Assembly (NCBI RefSeq): GCF_047511655.1
Contig: NC_133399.1
Location: 8,869,333-8,933,332, forward strand
Reading direction: 5' to 3'
Length of the DNA stretch: 64,000 nt
Source of the DNA: Castor canadensis
Lineage: Eukaryota > Chordata > Mammalia > Rodentia > Castoridae
Part shown: positions 1 to 12,212 of the stretch, piece by piece
Layout: each line of letters begins with the position of its first letter
How positions within the stretch are numbered: position 1 is the stretch's first letter
Position numbers and translations under genes: made by a program
Notes under the pieces: generated by a model
What the model saw: only the letters and a program-made list of their open reading frames with translations
What the model was told of the DNA's origin: nothing
The model's database searches: none

Positions 1-888
1 TGGCCTCCCTGTGTCCAGTGTCCTTCCACACATAGCCTCAGTCACCCTGCTCTGTCATTTACCAAACACTTCCTGGGCCCTGTGACACCAGGTGCATGGA
101 GCCAGGACCCACGGTGAGCAGAGATGGTGGCTAATCACAGGTGCCACAGTCATGTCAGCCCAAATGCATAACTGCAGGACAGCAGTAAGACAAGGTCCGG
201 GATAGAGCTGTGTCCCCACAGGGGAGCAGTGAGGGCCAGCCTTCCAGCCTCTTCCTCTCAGGGCTCTCATGGCTCAGCCTCTCCCCAGAATGCTGGCCTT
301 CCCTCCCCCTGCCACCGACAGGTGTCAGTGCCACCTACTGCTTACGGAGGCCCTCAGTGGCCACAGGACACCCAAACCCTCGGACCATCCTGGACGTGTA
401 GCCTAGCTGCCTCCTTGGTACCAGGCTAACTTCACTCAGACATTCAGCACACACGCATCCGTGCTCACACCAACACTTCACACGTAACTTACAGCCACAC
501 TCAGCCATGCACACACGGACACATGTCCCCACTCACACCCGTACACTCCACCGCACTCCTCCACCCACCCAGGCACAGGTGCTCCACCACTTCCCAGGGG
601 GTGAAACCCATGGGAAACTGAAGATACCATGAGGAGAAAGAAGCCTTGGCTGCCCCCTCCTGAGCAGCCAGCTCAGCAGCTCCCACACTGTGAGCACCTG
701 TCCGTCCTCCTTGTGACAGTGGGGCTACCTGAGTACTGCACTTGCTGCCATGCCAAGCATTGTGACAGGATGGGACCACACAGGGCTGGCCCAGGGACAG
801 ACTCAAGGTCATGATTCCCGGTCTGGTTTCTACTGAACGCATCTCATTTTTACACCAACATAATATTAAAAAACCCTAAATGGAGGGA

Positions 889-972
889 GAGGAGGGCATG
901 GCTCAAGTAGAGCACCTGCCTAGCAAGCATGAGGCCCTGAGTTCAAGCCCCAGCACTACAAAAAAACAAACC
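889..972 (+). mobile_element. tRNA/ID-type SINE
   Basis: Clear A- and B-boxes and an A-rich tail. Confidence 0.85.
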
Positions 973-1430
973 AAAAAACCCTCTGAACCCTCTGAAATGA
1001 AACCATGGCATGGTAAGTCAGGGACTGTCTGTACCCTCACACACTAACGTACACTCTCTCAGGCACACATCAGCACACACACACTCGTCCGTGCTCAGCC
1101 ATGCACACTCACACAGCCCTCCATCCACGTCCTTTCCGGGTGGCGTTGGTGCACCTTTACCGCTTGTAAGGCATGGCACAGATGAGCACCTGGCAGAAGC
1201 ACCTCCCAGCCTAGGGCCTGGCCTGTCCCCACCCCCAGACTTGAGCCTCTCCCTTTTCCCCAGTCCAGCACTCGGGAAAGGGACCTGAGAAAGGGACGGG
1301 ACTGTCTGAGGAAGGGAAGGCCGCTGTCAGGACCCTCCCTCTCCTACAATTCTTGTGCTGGGGATGAGCCTGGAGTCTCACATGCTTACGTGAGCTCTGC
1401 CTGTACTGCACCCCAGCCCTAAAGTGAAAG

Positions 1431-1653
1431 AACTGTTTTTTGCTGGGGGTGGGGGGTGTGGCGGAAGAGGGATGCTGGGGTTTGAAGTCAGGGCCTACAC
1501 CTTGAACCACTCCATAAGCCCCTTTTTGTGAAGGGTTTTTTCAAGATAGGATTTTGAGAACTATTTGTCCAGGCTGGCTTTGAACCGTGATCCTCCTGAT
1601 GTCTGCCTCCTGAGTAGCTGAGATTACAGGCGTGAGCCACTGGTGCCCAGGAA
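1431..1653 (-). mobile_element. B1-dID dimeric SINE
   Basis: Minus orientation: ID half first on the plus strand (GGGTTTGAAGTCAGGGCC), then the B1 half ending GTGAGCCACTGGTGCC. Confidence 0.85.
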
Positions 1654-2045
1654 AAGTGGAATACTTTGTATGCCAACAAGAACTTGACTTGGGAGAATGT
1701 GCCAAGCTCAAGGTCTGGCGTGGGGGAAGGAGATGGTGGCCCCACTCCTCCTGACCCTGACTTTCAGAGTCCCTGCTCCATGGAGTTTCCAAACTGCAGA
1801 GGGTGGGCCTGCACCCCAGGCAGCACCTCACCATCCTCACCAAGGAACCAACTCCAAAGGAGACACAGTTGCCTTCACTCACGCCGAGCTCAGCGTGCTG
1901 GAACCCTTCCGCAGTGCCGTTTCTTGGAGCCAGGGCCTTGAGGGCCAGTCCACCCCCAAACTGTACCATCCTGGCTGCATATCCTCAATGAGCGGGCCTC
2001 AGGGTCATGGTCAACAGCATTTCTTTCTGTTGAACCTACCCCCAC

Positions 2046-2119
2046 TAATTTTGGTGGTACTGGGGTTGTACTCAGGGCCTCAAGCTTGCTATGCAGCTGA
2101 GCCACAACGCCAGCCCTTT
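2046..2119 (-). mobile_element. ID-type SINE
   Basis: Minus orientation; TGGTACTGGGG to CACAACGCCAGCCC. Confidence 0.75.
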
Positions 2120-2173
2120 TGGCTTCAGTTCTTTTTTCTGGCAGGTATCTTTTTTATATATTGTTATTCTTTT

Positions 2174-2371
2174 ATATGGTGCTGGGGTTTGAACTCAGGG
2201 CATCCTACTCGCTAGGCAGGTGCTCTACCAATCAAGCCACTCTGCCAGCCCAGCTTTAGCTATTTTTTGAATAGGGTCTTGCATTTAAGGCCAGGCTGGA
2301 CTGGAACGCAATCCTCCTATTTATGCCTCCTGTGTAGCTGGGATGACAGGCACACCATTATATCCAGGATT
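2174..2371 (-). mobile_element. Dimeric ID+B1 SINE
   Basis: GTTTGAACTCAGGGCATCC followed by a diverged B1 half. Confidence 0.8.
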
Positions 2372-2481
2372 TTACTGATTGAGATGGGGTGTCTTGAACT
2401 TTTTGCTTGGGCTGTTCTTGAAACTTGATCCTCCTGATCTCCACCTCCTGAGTAGCTTGGGACTACAGATGGGAGACACAG
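2372..2481 (-). mobile_element. B1-type SINE fragment
   Basis: GATCCTCCTGATCTCCACCT and CCTGAGTAGC; abuts the previous dimer. Confidence 0.65.
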
Positions 2482-2539
2482 TTCCTGACTTAACTTTTCC
2501 ACTTTGGAAACAGTATGCAATGACAGTTTTGTCTTCTTT

Positions 2540-2617
2540 GTTTCTGCAGTGCTGGGGATGGAGCCCAGGGCGTCACCCATGTGAAGCCCATGCTCCACCG
2601 CTGAGCCACCCCAGGCC
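2540..2617 (-). mobile_element. ID SINE
   Basis: GCTGGGGATGGAGCCCAGGG; simple ID, not the deleted form. Confidence 0.75.
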
Positions 2618-4080
2618 AAAAATGAGCTTTTCTTAATCCACAGAGGGAGGCCTTTCCAATTTCACATCTGCCAGTGGGCAATGAGGTATCTGGGGCTGGA
2701 CTGGGGCCGGGAGGCAGAGCGCTTGGCTAGCACGTGCGAGGCCCAGATCCACTGTAGCAGGAAGAGACAGGAGAGACCACATGGGGGAGAGGCAGAGAAA
2801 AGCTAACTCTCTGTGGACTGAGGTAATGACACGAGCAGAGTGCACTTGTTCCTGTCACTGATAAATAACAGAGCCCCTTTCCTCACCCTGCAATGGGAGG
2901 AGCTGAAGAGGCAGTGGGACCCCGGCCCTGGAGGCACCCTGTCCCATCAGCAGCCAGTGGGCTGAGGCAGGTGGGCCTGGCTGTCTTCTCACCCAACAGA
3001 CAAAGCACTCCGTCTGTCGCCTCCACCAGAGACAGACTGCTCCTGGCTGCCGTCCTGAGTACCCAGCCTCCAACCCACAGGGGGTTGTCACCTGCCTACT
3101 GTGTGCCACATTCCAGGGCTGAGGACACAGCAGTGAGCAGCAGGGGTGAGGTTCATCCTGTTCTCCTGGAGCCCCCATCAGGCCCCCACGGGGACAAGGC
3201 ACATCTTCAGCCTATGCCCCTCATTTCGACTGAGGCCCATGTGGGAGACACTGAGTGACCAGAGTAAGGGAAGAGGGCTCTGGCAGGGCGGAAAGAGGGC
3301 GGAAGCTGTGAAGGGACCAGAGAGGGCACCAGGAGAGCAGGGGGCTAAGAGGAACAGAGAAGGAAAAGGAAAGGAAGAGGGTGGGGGTGTGGGGGCCTCC
3401 TTCTCCTCACTCAACTTCCAGCCCTGAGGCTGCCCTTACATGGCATCCTGACTGTTGCACACCTGAGTGTGCAGCCTTAGCAGAGCTGAGGTATACTGCT
3501 GGGCGCCATACTGCGGGCTCAGAGCACCGCATCTGCCGAGGCCCCAGCCTGGAGGGTGCCTGCAGAGGGTGGTCTTGCCGCCACCTGGACCTGTGCCCTG
3601 CCAGCTGCAGTCCTGGAGCCCTGAAGGCTGGCCTCGCCCTGTGGGCTGGACATACCATGTCTGCCTCTTTGTCCTGCTCCTGCCCCCAGTGAGAGGGACC
3701 CTGCCTAAACAGCAGCCACACGCTGCTCCCGTCGGCAACCCCTCTGCTCTTCCTGAAACCACCTCAGCGCTCAAGTTCCTATCACTCTGTGCCCATGTCA
3801 CAGCAAATGACTCTGAGCAAGTCCCTGCTCCAGGTATCCCCTGGTAAGCAGTCAGATGATCGAATGTGTCACTCCACTCCTCAAGAACCTGCCATAGCTC
3901 CTTACTGACTTCCACAATGTGGACCCACCCTATGTTTATGGCATCTCTTCAACAGACACGCCCTAACGGACTTTGGTGGCTCCAGTAGTAGAGTCCACAT
4001 CCACCAGCAAGCCCTGAGCACCTGAGGGCCAGTACCACTAGAATGGCAGATGAGTAAAATAGGCACAGCCCCTCCCCTGG

Positions 4081-4179
4081 CATATGCTTCTATAATGCCA
4101 GCCACCTGGGGGGCAAAGGCAGAAAGAGCTCAAGGTCAAGGTCAGCCTGGGCTACATGGTGAAATCCTATCTCAAAAAA
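4081..4179 (+). mobile_element. B1-type SINE
   Basis: GGTCAGCCTGGGCTACATGG and an A-rich end. Confidence 0.7.
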
Positions 4180-4190
4180 GTTTTTTAAAT

Positions 4191-4397
4191 CAGGCGTAAG
4201 TGGCTCATGCCTGTATGATCCTAGCTACTTGGGAGGCTGAAATCAGGAGGACCGAAGCTTGAGTCCAGCCTGGGCACAGTTCATGAGAACGCATCTTCAA
4301 AATAACCAGAGCAAAATGGGCTGGCAGAGTGGCTCAAGGGGTAGAGCGCCTACCTAGCAAGTGTTAGGCTGTGAGTTCAAACACAGTACTGTCAAAA
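4191..4397 (+). mobile_element. Dimeric B1+tRNA SINE
   Basis: B1 half, linker AAATAACCAGAGCAAAATGG, tRNA half. Confidence 0.85.
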
Positions 4398-4402
4398 ACC
4401 AA

Positions 4403-4455
4403 AGGGATGTAGACGTTGCTCAGTGGTAGAGCACTTACCCAACATGTATGAGGCC
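4403..4455 (+). mobile_element. ID SINE fragment
   Basis: GCTCAGTGGTAGAGCACTTA; runs into a GA repeat. Confidence 0.6.
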
Positions 4456-4494
4456 AAGAGAGAAACAGAGAAAGAGAGAGAGAGAGAGAGAGAG
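4456..4494 (+). repeat. (GA)n microsatellite
   Basis: About 14 GA units after the SINE tail. Confidence 0.85.
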
Positions 4495-5011
4495 AACCCT
4501 AAAACATGCAGGGTGTCCATCCCCACTGGCAGTAACAGAGAAGCTGGGCCCATTTGGCAGGAAAGGGTTCCCTGAGGAAACATCGGCTCTGCTGAGGGAG
4601 GAAAAGGAGAGACTGACCCAAAGATGTAGGACAAAGAGCATTCCAGAGGCAGGACAGAGCAGTGCAAGGGTCCTGAGGCACACGGTGTGGCCTGTGAAGA
4701 AAATGGACGGAAGAGTCAGGTGGTGGAGCAGAGCACATGGGCAGGCAGAGCTGAGAGGTGCGAAACACAGGCAGAAGGCCTGTTCCAGCCCAGCTCTCTG
4801 TGTCACCTCGCCCTGCTAGCATCACTACGGACAAGAGGAGGGGACAAGACTTTCCATTAGACTGAGGGGAGTGCGATAGGTGAAAGACTACAGCCCCACG
4901 CAGCAGGCCGTGCCCTGCGGAAACCAGAGGCAACACCTGTCTGTGGGCACCCGCAACCTCTGCTTACCCCAACAGCTGGGGTATATCAAGAACTACCACA
5001 CGAGGTTTTGT

Positions 5012-5235
5012 AAAAGCTAATTGTGCAGCCAGGTGTGGTAATTCCCACATGTAATCCTGGCACTTGGAAGACTGGGACAGGAGGCACTCCAGTTCCAGGC
5101 CAGTCTGGTATACACAGCGAGACCCTGATACAAACAAAAGGGCCAGTGGGATGGCTCAAGTGGTAGACCCAAGCATGCGGGAGGCCCTGGGTTCCACTCC
5201 CATACTGAAAAAAAAAAAAAAAGCTAATAGTGCAG
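5012..5235 (+). mobile_element. B1+ID SINE with target-site duplication
   Basis: Body 5,029-5,218. The 17-bp flanks 5,012-5,028 and 5,219-5,235 (AAAAGCTAATTGTGCAG) differ at one base. Confidence 0.85.
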
Positions 5236-5913
5236 GAGCGGAACTCTCCAGGCCATGCAACCTTCAGGACCACCACTCTGTGGCCTGGAGCACAGGACAG
5301 TGGGCAGTCTTACTTCCCAGCCCCCTCCACCACTGGCTACTCTCTGGGAAGCAGATGGCAGTCAGTCTGTTTGTCTTGGGCTCATTTGTAGCGCAGACAC
5401 ACGCCTGTGTCCTATTTACCGAAACACCTTCCTCCCTGAGTCACCTCATTAAAAGAGACACAAGGACCAAGGTCCCCGCCACAGTCCAGAGCATGTGCAG
5501 GCTTCTGACCTAGAGTTGCTGCCACTGGGCTCCTGTCCAGTGCACCTAGCCTCCCTCCCTTCCCAGGGCCCTGAGGTGTGCTCCCAACACCCCTCTCCCC
5601 ATGCAGCCAGAGCTAGCACCCAAATGGAGCTCCCCTCCAGCTCAGCCCTCCTTGCCCCAGGCCTCTGCTGTGACAGCCTCCAGCTCAGCCCTCCAGCACC
5701 CTGGGCCTCTGCTGTGATGGCCTCTAATTCAGACCTCCCTGCCCTGGGCCATCACCCTGACGGGGTGGAGCCCTTGCTCCTCAAGGCTCCTCCAGACCTG
5801 ACTTCTCTCCTCTCCTTCCTAGGTGCGTGAGCCCCTCTAATCCCGCATGAGACATAAGTGGCACTCTCCAGTACCTCTGCCTCCTCATGAGGGAGGATTT
5901 AAAACTGTTATGT

Positions 5914-6010
5914 AGAGCTGGGCTGAGGTTCAGGGTGGAGCACGTGCCTGGCCTGCAGGAGGCTCAGGGTTCCATCCCAGCACCACCGAAAGCAAACATA
6001 AAAAGGCAAA
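5914..6010 (+). mobile_element. ID SINE
   Basis: Diverged ID with CAGGGTTCCATCCCAGCAC. Confidence 0.7.
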
Positions 6011-6177
6011 ATAAAGTCCATCAGACTGCATCCTGTCTACTGACAGGAGGCATGATCAATGTGACAGAAGCAAGTGAGATTACAAGCTGTCACAGCATGT
6101 CACGCCTAGCCGCTGAGAAGGTCTTTCCAAGACAGGAAACTGCAGTACACTGAAGAACGTGGACCTGGCTCTGAGAG

Positions 6178-6275
6178 CCAAGGCAGCGTGAGGTCACTGG
6201 GTGCAGCTCTGGGCAAGGGACGTAACATCTCTGGCCTCAGTCACCCTTCGTATGGCGGAAGTAAACCACCTACGG
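6178..6275 (+). repeat. MIR SINE remnant
   Basis: CTCTGGGCAAGGGACGTAAC, then CTCTGGCCTCAGTCACC: diverged MIR core. Confidence 0.55.
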
Positions 6276-6678
6276 AGTAAGCCATCCCAGTACATCCTTT
6301 CCAGGTCTAGGAGCCACACGGTGACGCCTGACCACTGCCCTGCATCAGAGCAAAACCTCCCTGCTCCAGTCATCACTGGGCACCGATCATCACACACACT
6401 ACACACAGGCACTCCTGGGTGTCACCTCTGCAGGGCAGGGTCATCTTCAGCCTGCCTGCCCCACTCTGCTGCCCAGAAAGTGCCTGGCCACGAGCAGTGC
6501 AGGACATAATGCGGTCTGTGAATGACAGCGCTCTTGGCATGCATACCACCTCGGGGGGTCTTCCTGATGCCTGTATCAGCAGGCAGAGCAAGGACAGAGT
6601 GTAATCCTCAAGCTGCAGATGGACAAACAGATATGGAAAGTACCTGGAGGAAGAGCATGGAATAACTTTTTCCCTTTC

Positions 6679-6847
6679 TTTTTTTTTTTGTGGTACTGGT
6701 GTTCAAAGTCGGGGCCTTAGGCTGGCGGAATGGCTCAAGTGGTAGAGTACCTGCATAGCAAGCATGAGGCCCTGAGTTCAAAGCCCAGCACTGACAAACT
6801 AAAACAAAACAAAAGACTGAACTCAGGACCTTGTGCCTGCTCTGCAT
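6679..6847 (+). mobile_element. tRNA-type SINE flanked by minus-strand SINE pieces
   Basis: Plus-strand SINE 6,721-6,814; opposite-strand fragments lie at 6,679-6,720 and 6,815-6,847. Confidence 0.75.
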
Positions 6848-6888
6848 TGTGAATGGAATGACTGAGGGTGGAAGGAAATAAAGAAAAA

Positions 6889-6985
6889 AACCACAGGGTC
6901 TCGCTACTCAACCCAGGCTATCCTGGAACTCGTCACCCTCCTGCCTCCACTTCCCAAGTACTAGGATCCCAGGCATGGCTCCCGT
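6889..6985 (-). mobile_element. B1 SINE
   Basis: CAGGGTCTCGCTACTCAACC, an inverted B1. Confidence 0.7.
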
Positions 6986-7595
6986 GCCGGGATGCATGGA
7001 GTAAGTCTCCCCACAGACGCTGGCTGCGGGGTCAGGCCATGGTGGGGAAGCCCGGTCCGCAGCCCAGGGGTCAGTGTGGTCCTGTCGTCTGTCTGCCTCA
7101 GCTGGGTGATATCCTGATCAAAAGGTGGGCCTCACGCCATTTCCCAGAGCAGCTGAGCTGAGGTTGTTGGATGCGGGCGTGGGAAAGCTGTTCTCTGGAT
7201 GGGGACTGGGGCAGAGGGATGAGCGCACGTGCTCTTCCTGGACGGGAATGTCAAGGGCTTACACAGTCAACAAGCAGCAGTCAGCACAGGTCAACAGGAG
7301 ATGGCCAGGGAATTCTGGATCTTCCAGGGCTGGGCCAAATTGCTCTGACAGCCTCGCTTTCTGCCCACCGCCTTGCCTGGCCATTAGTATTCTAGTAAGA
7401 TAGAGAGACTAGCAATTACTTCAGAGGAGAAAAAACCCAAGACACAAGAGGACAAACAAGTGTCCCAAGCCGTTCAGCATTCATTGCAGACACACTGGCC
7501 GGGCTGCTCTGGGCGGGGTGCCCAGCAGGCTGTGGGGAAAGCTGAGGAGCGCGGAGGAGGACGGGCCTCCCATCAGAAACTAGGACCTTCACTTC

Positions 7596-7642
7596 AACTT
7601 TGTGGGCCTCTGTTTCCTCACTTGTAAGATGGGAATCAAATC
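7596..7642 (+). repeat. MIR fragment
   Basis: GCCTCTGTTTCCTCACTTGT and AAGATGGGAAT. Confidence 0.6.
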
Positions 7643-7649
7643 TTCCTAG

Positions 7650-7740
7650 AGGGACAGGATGTGGCTCAGTGGTGAGGGGCTGCGGAGCACAAGGAGGCCC
7701 TAAGTTCCATCCCAGCACCACCCAAAACAAAACCAAGAAA
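7650..7740 (+). mobile_element. ID SINE
   Basis: ATGTGGCTCAGTGGTGAGGG to CCCAGCACCACCC; inserted after a MIR. Confidence 0.75.
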
Positions 7741-8188
7741 CCTCTGGGAACAGTGGCAGCTGCCATAAAGGAAATGTGCCTGAATTCCCTGGGTGCGGGA
7801 AACAAGACAAGGGGGAGGGAAAGCTGCACAGCCCAACACTGTCCCCAGTGACCAGTGCCTCCTAGGTGTGGGGGCCAGGAAGGGCTCCCACAGAAGGCCC
7901 AGGAATGGGAATGAATGAGGAGAAACTCTTGTTCAGGTGGCCTGGCCTCAGGATGGCAGAGGAAGAAGCACTGGTCACAGAGTGCGCACAAGCAGCAGGA
8001 GACCTGAGCCCAGGGTGGTGTGGCTGGAGAGCCTGAAGAGGGAAAGGCAGCATCAAGGGCAGATGGCTAACAGGGTGGATGCAGGGCCTGCACTGCACAT
8101 CGGGTCAGACTTATTTTGAGATGAGGAGGTTGGGAGCAAGCAAGGGCTCTGGAGCAAGGGAGGGTTGAGGATGGTTTTAGAAGATCCA

Positions 8189-8300
8189 ATGGGGACTGGC
8201 AGAGTGGCTCAAGTGGTAGAGCGCCTGCTATGCAAGCACAAAGCTCTGAGTTCAAACCTCAGTTCCACCAAAAAAAAAAAAAAAACCCAAAAAAACCCAA
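8189..8300 (+). mobile_element. tRNA-type SINE
   Basis: Well-preserved boxes and a poly(A) tail. Confidence 0.85.
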
Positions 8301-9236
8301 GAAAACCCATGCTGGCGGTGGTAGGATGAAGTGGGAGGAAGACGCCTGGCCTGAGCGACCTCAGCACAGGTCAGAAAGTAGCGATTCCAAAGCCCCACAG
8401 GCCTGTGGGGGCAAGGGAGAGACCCCTGCAAAAGGGTGTGCATGGAGAAGCAGGGTGCGAGGGGTGGGCAGCGGGGAGGCTGAGGTGTGCAAGCCACAGA
8501 GAAAGAGTGACGGCACACAGCAGATGGGACAGGTCCCAGCACTGCGGGCCCAGAGAGGACCAGCTCTAAAGGGGCTGCAGGTCACTGGCAACCCTGGAGG
8601 GTAGCAGCACCTGCACACGGGAGGGGAGGGGATGTGCTTCTGCTTCTGGGGCTGCAGTCAAAGACATTTTGCTCAGTGGCCGCTGAGCATTCAGGGAGGC
8701 AGGCAGGGAGAAATAGATGAGGGAGGAAGATGTGACGGGATCTCCTCCTGGCGAGGCAGAAGACAGGCCTGCAAGTGGAAGCCCCATGCAGGAAAGACGA
8801 CAGGAGGATGTGGACCAGGGTACTCAGGCCTCAGTCCCCGCACTCCAGGGAGGGACCTGGGGGCAAAGGGTCAACAGGATGTCGGGGAGCACAGAGCAGA
8901 AATACAATAGGAAGACTGCAGGCCATGCTGGGGAGAGGAAAGCACCCCTTCCCTGGTGGCCTGTGACTCACTGCTTCACTCTCTCAATGGACCACTGCCC
9001 TCCAAGCGTCCCGTTACCTCCATCCCAGCAGATTGCAGCCCCTGCTCAGGGTGCTTGTACCGCTCCGACTGGAAAACACCAGCAGTCACACTCTGCTCCC
9101 CCTGCCGTTACCTGCAAGGCCAAGGGAGCCCCTCGGCCTGGCTCAAAGCCAAGTAAGGCCGTGCCTCACATGTGGAGTGACAGTAACCCCTCCCCTCCCC
9201 CGGTGCAGAGCTGCATCAAGAGCAGAGGAAGCCAAG

Positions 9237-9430
9237 AGCTGACTGCTCACGCTTGTAATCCAGCTACTCAGGAGGCAGAGATCAGGAAGATGGAAGGTTG
9301 AAGCCAGCCCAGGCAAACAGTTGGCAAGACCCTGTCTTGAAAAAAAAAAAACCAACACAAAAAAGGGCTGGTGCAGTGGAATGGCTCAAGGGATAGGCCC
9401 TGAGTTCAACCCCAGCACGGCAAAAGAAGA
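9237..9430 (+). mobile_element. B1-dID SINE
   Basis: Both halves present with an A-rich linker. Confidence 0.85.
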
Positions 9431-9907
9431 AGATGGTAATGGCCTGAGCTGGCCAGAACCACAGGCTGCCGGTCTCAAGCCCCCTGGGTTCAGGTTTGCC
9501 CCTGCCCCATTCCCCATCGCTCAGAGAGAAGAAAAGGCACGTGGGAGATGATGCACCAGTTCCTGGGCTTAGCACCCCATGGTGGTGGACATGGGGTCAG
9601 GAGCGCCGAGCAAGTGGCAGGCTTTTCTCTCACTGGCCACCTGATACAACAGCGAGACAGACAGCAACACATTCGCAGACCGCTGTCTGTGGACCATGAC
9701 AGGTGCTGAGGGCTGGTGTGAGGGAGACAGATGGCTGTGTGGAGGCTACTTGTGATAGGTGACTAGTAAAAGCCTCTGGGATATTTGAGCTGTCACCTGA
9801 AAGAGGGAAAGGAGCCAGGAACTTGGAACGCTACAGGGGAGACAGGGAAGAGACTTCAGGAAGAAGAAATAGCCAGCAGGACACCATGAGGACATAGAGA
9901 GCCAGGA

Positions 9908-10211
9908 CTATAGCCAGCACAGTGGCTCACACTTGGCTACTTAGGAGGTGGTGATCAGAAGGGTCATGGTTTGAGGTCAACCCAGGTGAAAGGTTCATGA
10001 GACCCCATCTTAACCAATAAAAGCTGCGCACAGTGGTGCACGCCTGTTGTCCCCAGCTACATGGGAAGTGTAAATAGGAGGACTGAAGTCCAGGCTGCCT
10101 GGGCATAACCTTATTTGAATTACTAAAGCAAAAAGGGCTGGGGCGTGGCTCAGGGGGTAGAGCATCTGTCTACCATGCATGAGGCCCTGAGTTCAAATCC
10201 AGCACTGCCAG

Positions 10212-10213
<2 letters not shown>
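9908..10213 (+). mobile_element. B1+B1+tRNA composite SINE
   Basis: Two B1-like modules followed by one tRNA module, the same order as at 22.44 kb. Confidence 0.75.

Positions 10214-10273
<60 letters not shown>
10211..10273 (+). repeat. (GA)n microsatellite
   Basis: About 30 GA units, one of the longest pure runs here. Confidence 0.9.
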
Positions 10274-10276
<3 letters not shown>

Positions 10277-10667
10277 TTGGGCTATGGGAGGAAGAGAAGT
10301 AGGCTGTAGGGCGGTGCAAAGCAGAAGCTAGCCAGCACCCGGGAAGAAGAAATCGAGGTTCTATCTGAGTCTAGGCAGGTGAATCACGTGACCTGATTCA
10401 TGGTTTCACACATCTGTCACTTTTCAGTGATAAACCGCCATCCTACACCAAAACTACTCCATGGGTAAAACTAGAACTCCTTCCTTGATGCACAGGCTGT
10501 GGAAGGAATAAGTGACTACATGAAGGCGACTCTGAAGCCCTCCAGGAAGCTCGAAAAGACCCCTCAAAACTCGGACTGCTTTCTCATCACCCAGCTTAGC
10601 AGACTTTCACTCCCCACAGCCTACACACCCTAAGCTGTGGTACTTGGCCATTAATAAGACTACCTAA

Positions 10668-10779
10668 TGGCTGGGCACCTGTAGGCCCTGCTACTCCAGA
10701 GACTGAAGCAGGAGGTCAGGAGTTCAAAACTAGCCTGGGCAACATAGCCAGACTCAGTTAAAAAAAAAAAAAAACAACT
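10668..10779 (+). mobile_element. B1-type SINE
   Basis: GCCTGGGCAACATAGCCAGA and a poly(A) tail. Confidence 0.75.
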
Positions 10780-11059
10780 TAGGATCTGTAGGGCACTTGA
10801 CAGTTTACAGCACTTTCATACTGTTTGCAAGAACTTGTTAATTAGTAACCACTGGTCTTCTAGCTGTTAATTTAGAGACAGTGTTACAAGCTGGTCAGTT
10901 CTTGCAAGACTTAACAAGCATGCATGTGTCTCTGGTGGGATCAGGTCTCAGGCATGTCAACCTGCCTATCAGCTCACATTGGGTTTGGCATTTGCCCTGG
11001 CTGGTGTTTTCTATTCTCAAATGTTCAAATCTGGTAGAGATTAAATGACAGTAAGTGTA

Positions 11060-11215
11060 GTATCACTGAGTGCTTGTGACGTGCTGGGACTAAGTGACAT
11101 GATTAAGGTTCTCATTATTCCAATACATTTTTATATCCATTTCTCAAATGCCGGAATTAATGTGTGGAAAGGCTACCAGCCTCATCCAAGGACACTCAGA
11201 AGAAAGAAGAGCCCA
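11060..11215 (+). repeat. Possible MIR remnant
   Basis: Faint MIR-like order (GTGCTTGTGACGTGCTGG, then TCATCCAAGGACACTCAG). Weak. Confidence 0.3.
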
Positions 11216-12179
11216 GCCAAGATTTCAACACAATGTGACACGAAGGCACGCCACGTCCTCACTCTTAATCATGACGCCTTGCTATCTTAGACAATCCTTG
11301 CAAAGTGCTTCTGTCTGGACCACATAGCTACTCAGCAGAGACAGCTGTCATCAGAAGGACACGAGTAGTTTCTGGTTCTCAGGAGTGTCACCTCCAGGAG
11401 ACCGGCGACCTTGTGTGTCCGGGTGACTGCTGCTGCTCCTTGCACCTGACTCAACGCCCATTTGAGGGACGGATAGATAAATGAATGAAAAGTCCCTCCC
11501 CACAGCCTGCCTGCCCGCGCATGGCTCTTATTCGCACGTCTGTGTCGCGCGGCTGACACTGTCCCTTAGTCGCAGCATCGGGAGAGTCTGAGGACGCAGA
11601 AGGCGCGGGGAGACGTGAGAACCCCGCTTCCCGGTGTAGGGTGGGGACGGGAGGGGGGCTGTCATCCAGGATGGCGCTCGCAGGCGGGTCCCGACTCCTG
11701 CGGGGCTGTGTCCTCCGCCACGCACGGCAGCTCCCCACGGGGGACACTGCTGGAACCCGCAGAAGACAAAGACCCACCACGGGGCCGGCGGCGATCCCCG
11801 CGATCCCCGCCCACCTTCCCGGGAGGAAGCCGGATGCACCGCGCACCGCCGGGCCGAGTCGCTGCGGCTGGGACGGCGGCGGCGGCAAGGCGGCGGCAAG
11901 GCGGGGACCCCGGGCGGAACGGGGCGGGGCGGGCGCGCGCCGCAGTCCCGCGGAGGGTCGCTGGGGCGCAGAGGAGGCCGCGGGCCGGGCCGGCCTGTCT
12001 GTCACCTTCAGGGCCGCGCGCCCCCTCTGTCCGTGGTGGACCCCTTAGCACAGGCCCCCGCCCGGCCCCGCCCGGCTGGGCCTCCCCGCGCCTCAGGCTC
12101 GGCGCGTTGCCCGCCTTCCGCACCGCGTTCCCCTCCCACCCCACCCTCCCGGCAAAAAGCCCACCCGGCTTGTACCTAC

Positions 12180-12212
12180 CTGCTGGGAGAGGGGGATGAG
12201 CGGCGCCGCCAT
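12180..12212 (-). CDS. EPS15L1: EPS15L1 coding exon 1 (partial gene)
   Basis: EPS15L1 (EPS15R) is an EH-domain adaptor of clathrin-coated pits. Only the first 11 codons lie here, reading MAAPLIPLSQQ, the start I recall for human EPS15L1. The exon runs straight into a strong donor (GTAGGTAC) at 12,179 going down. The ATG is in a CpG island and sits inside a YY1-type motif. The next coding exon, which would carry the start of the first EH domain, is not visible anywhere to the left, so intron 1 runs beyond position 1. The identification rests on the 11 residues, the donor, the promoter setting and synteny with CALR3. Confidence 0.85.

Larger units (their letters stand above)
1..12179 (-). other. 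EPS15L1: EPS15L1 intron 1 (part)
   Basis: This is more than 12 kb of the first intron. I see no further coding exon on either strand. It holds SINEs, MIR remnants, GA microsatellites and unique sequence. Stretches with no repeat or gene that I recognise are roughly 1-880, 2,620-4,080, 5,240-5,910, 6,990-7,590, 8,300-9,235, 9,430-9,905, 10,280-10,665 and 11,220-11,540. CA-rich low-complexity sequence occurs near 440-540 and 1,030-1,110. Confidence 0.75.

Noticed and set aside
889-972. tRNA genes at the many A-box/B-box copies
   Set aside because: They lack a foldable acceptor stem and end in A-rich tails. They are SINEs, including the many copies with target duplications.
4456-10273. CRISPR-like or phase-variable arrays
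   Set aside because: The regular arrays are GA microsatellites attached to SINE tails. No spaced repeats occur, and the DNA is eukaryotic.
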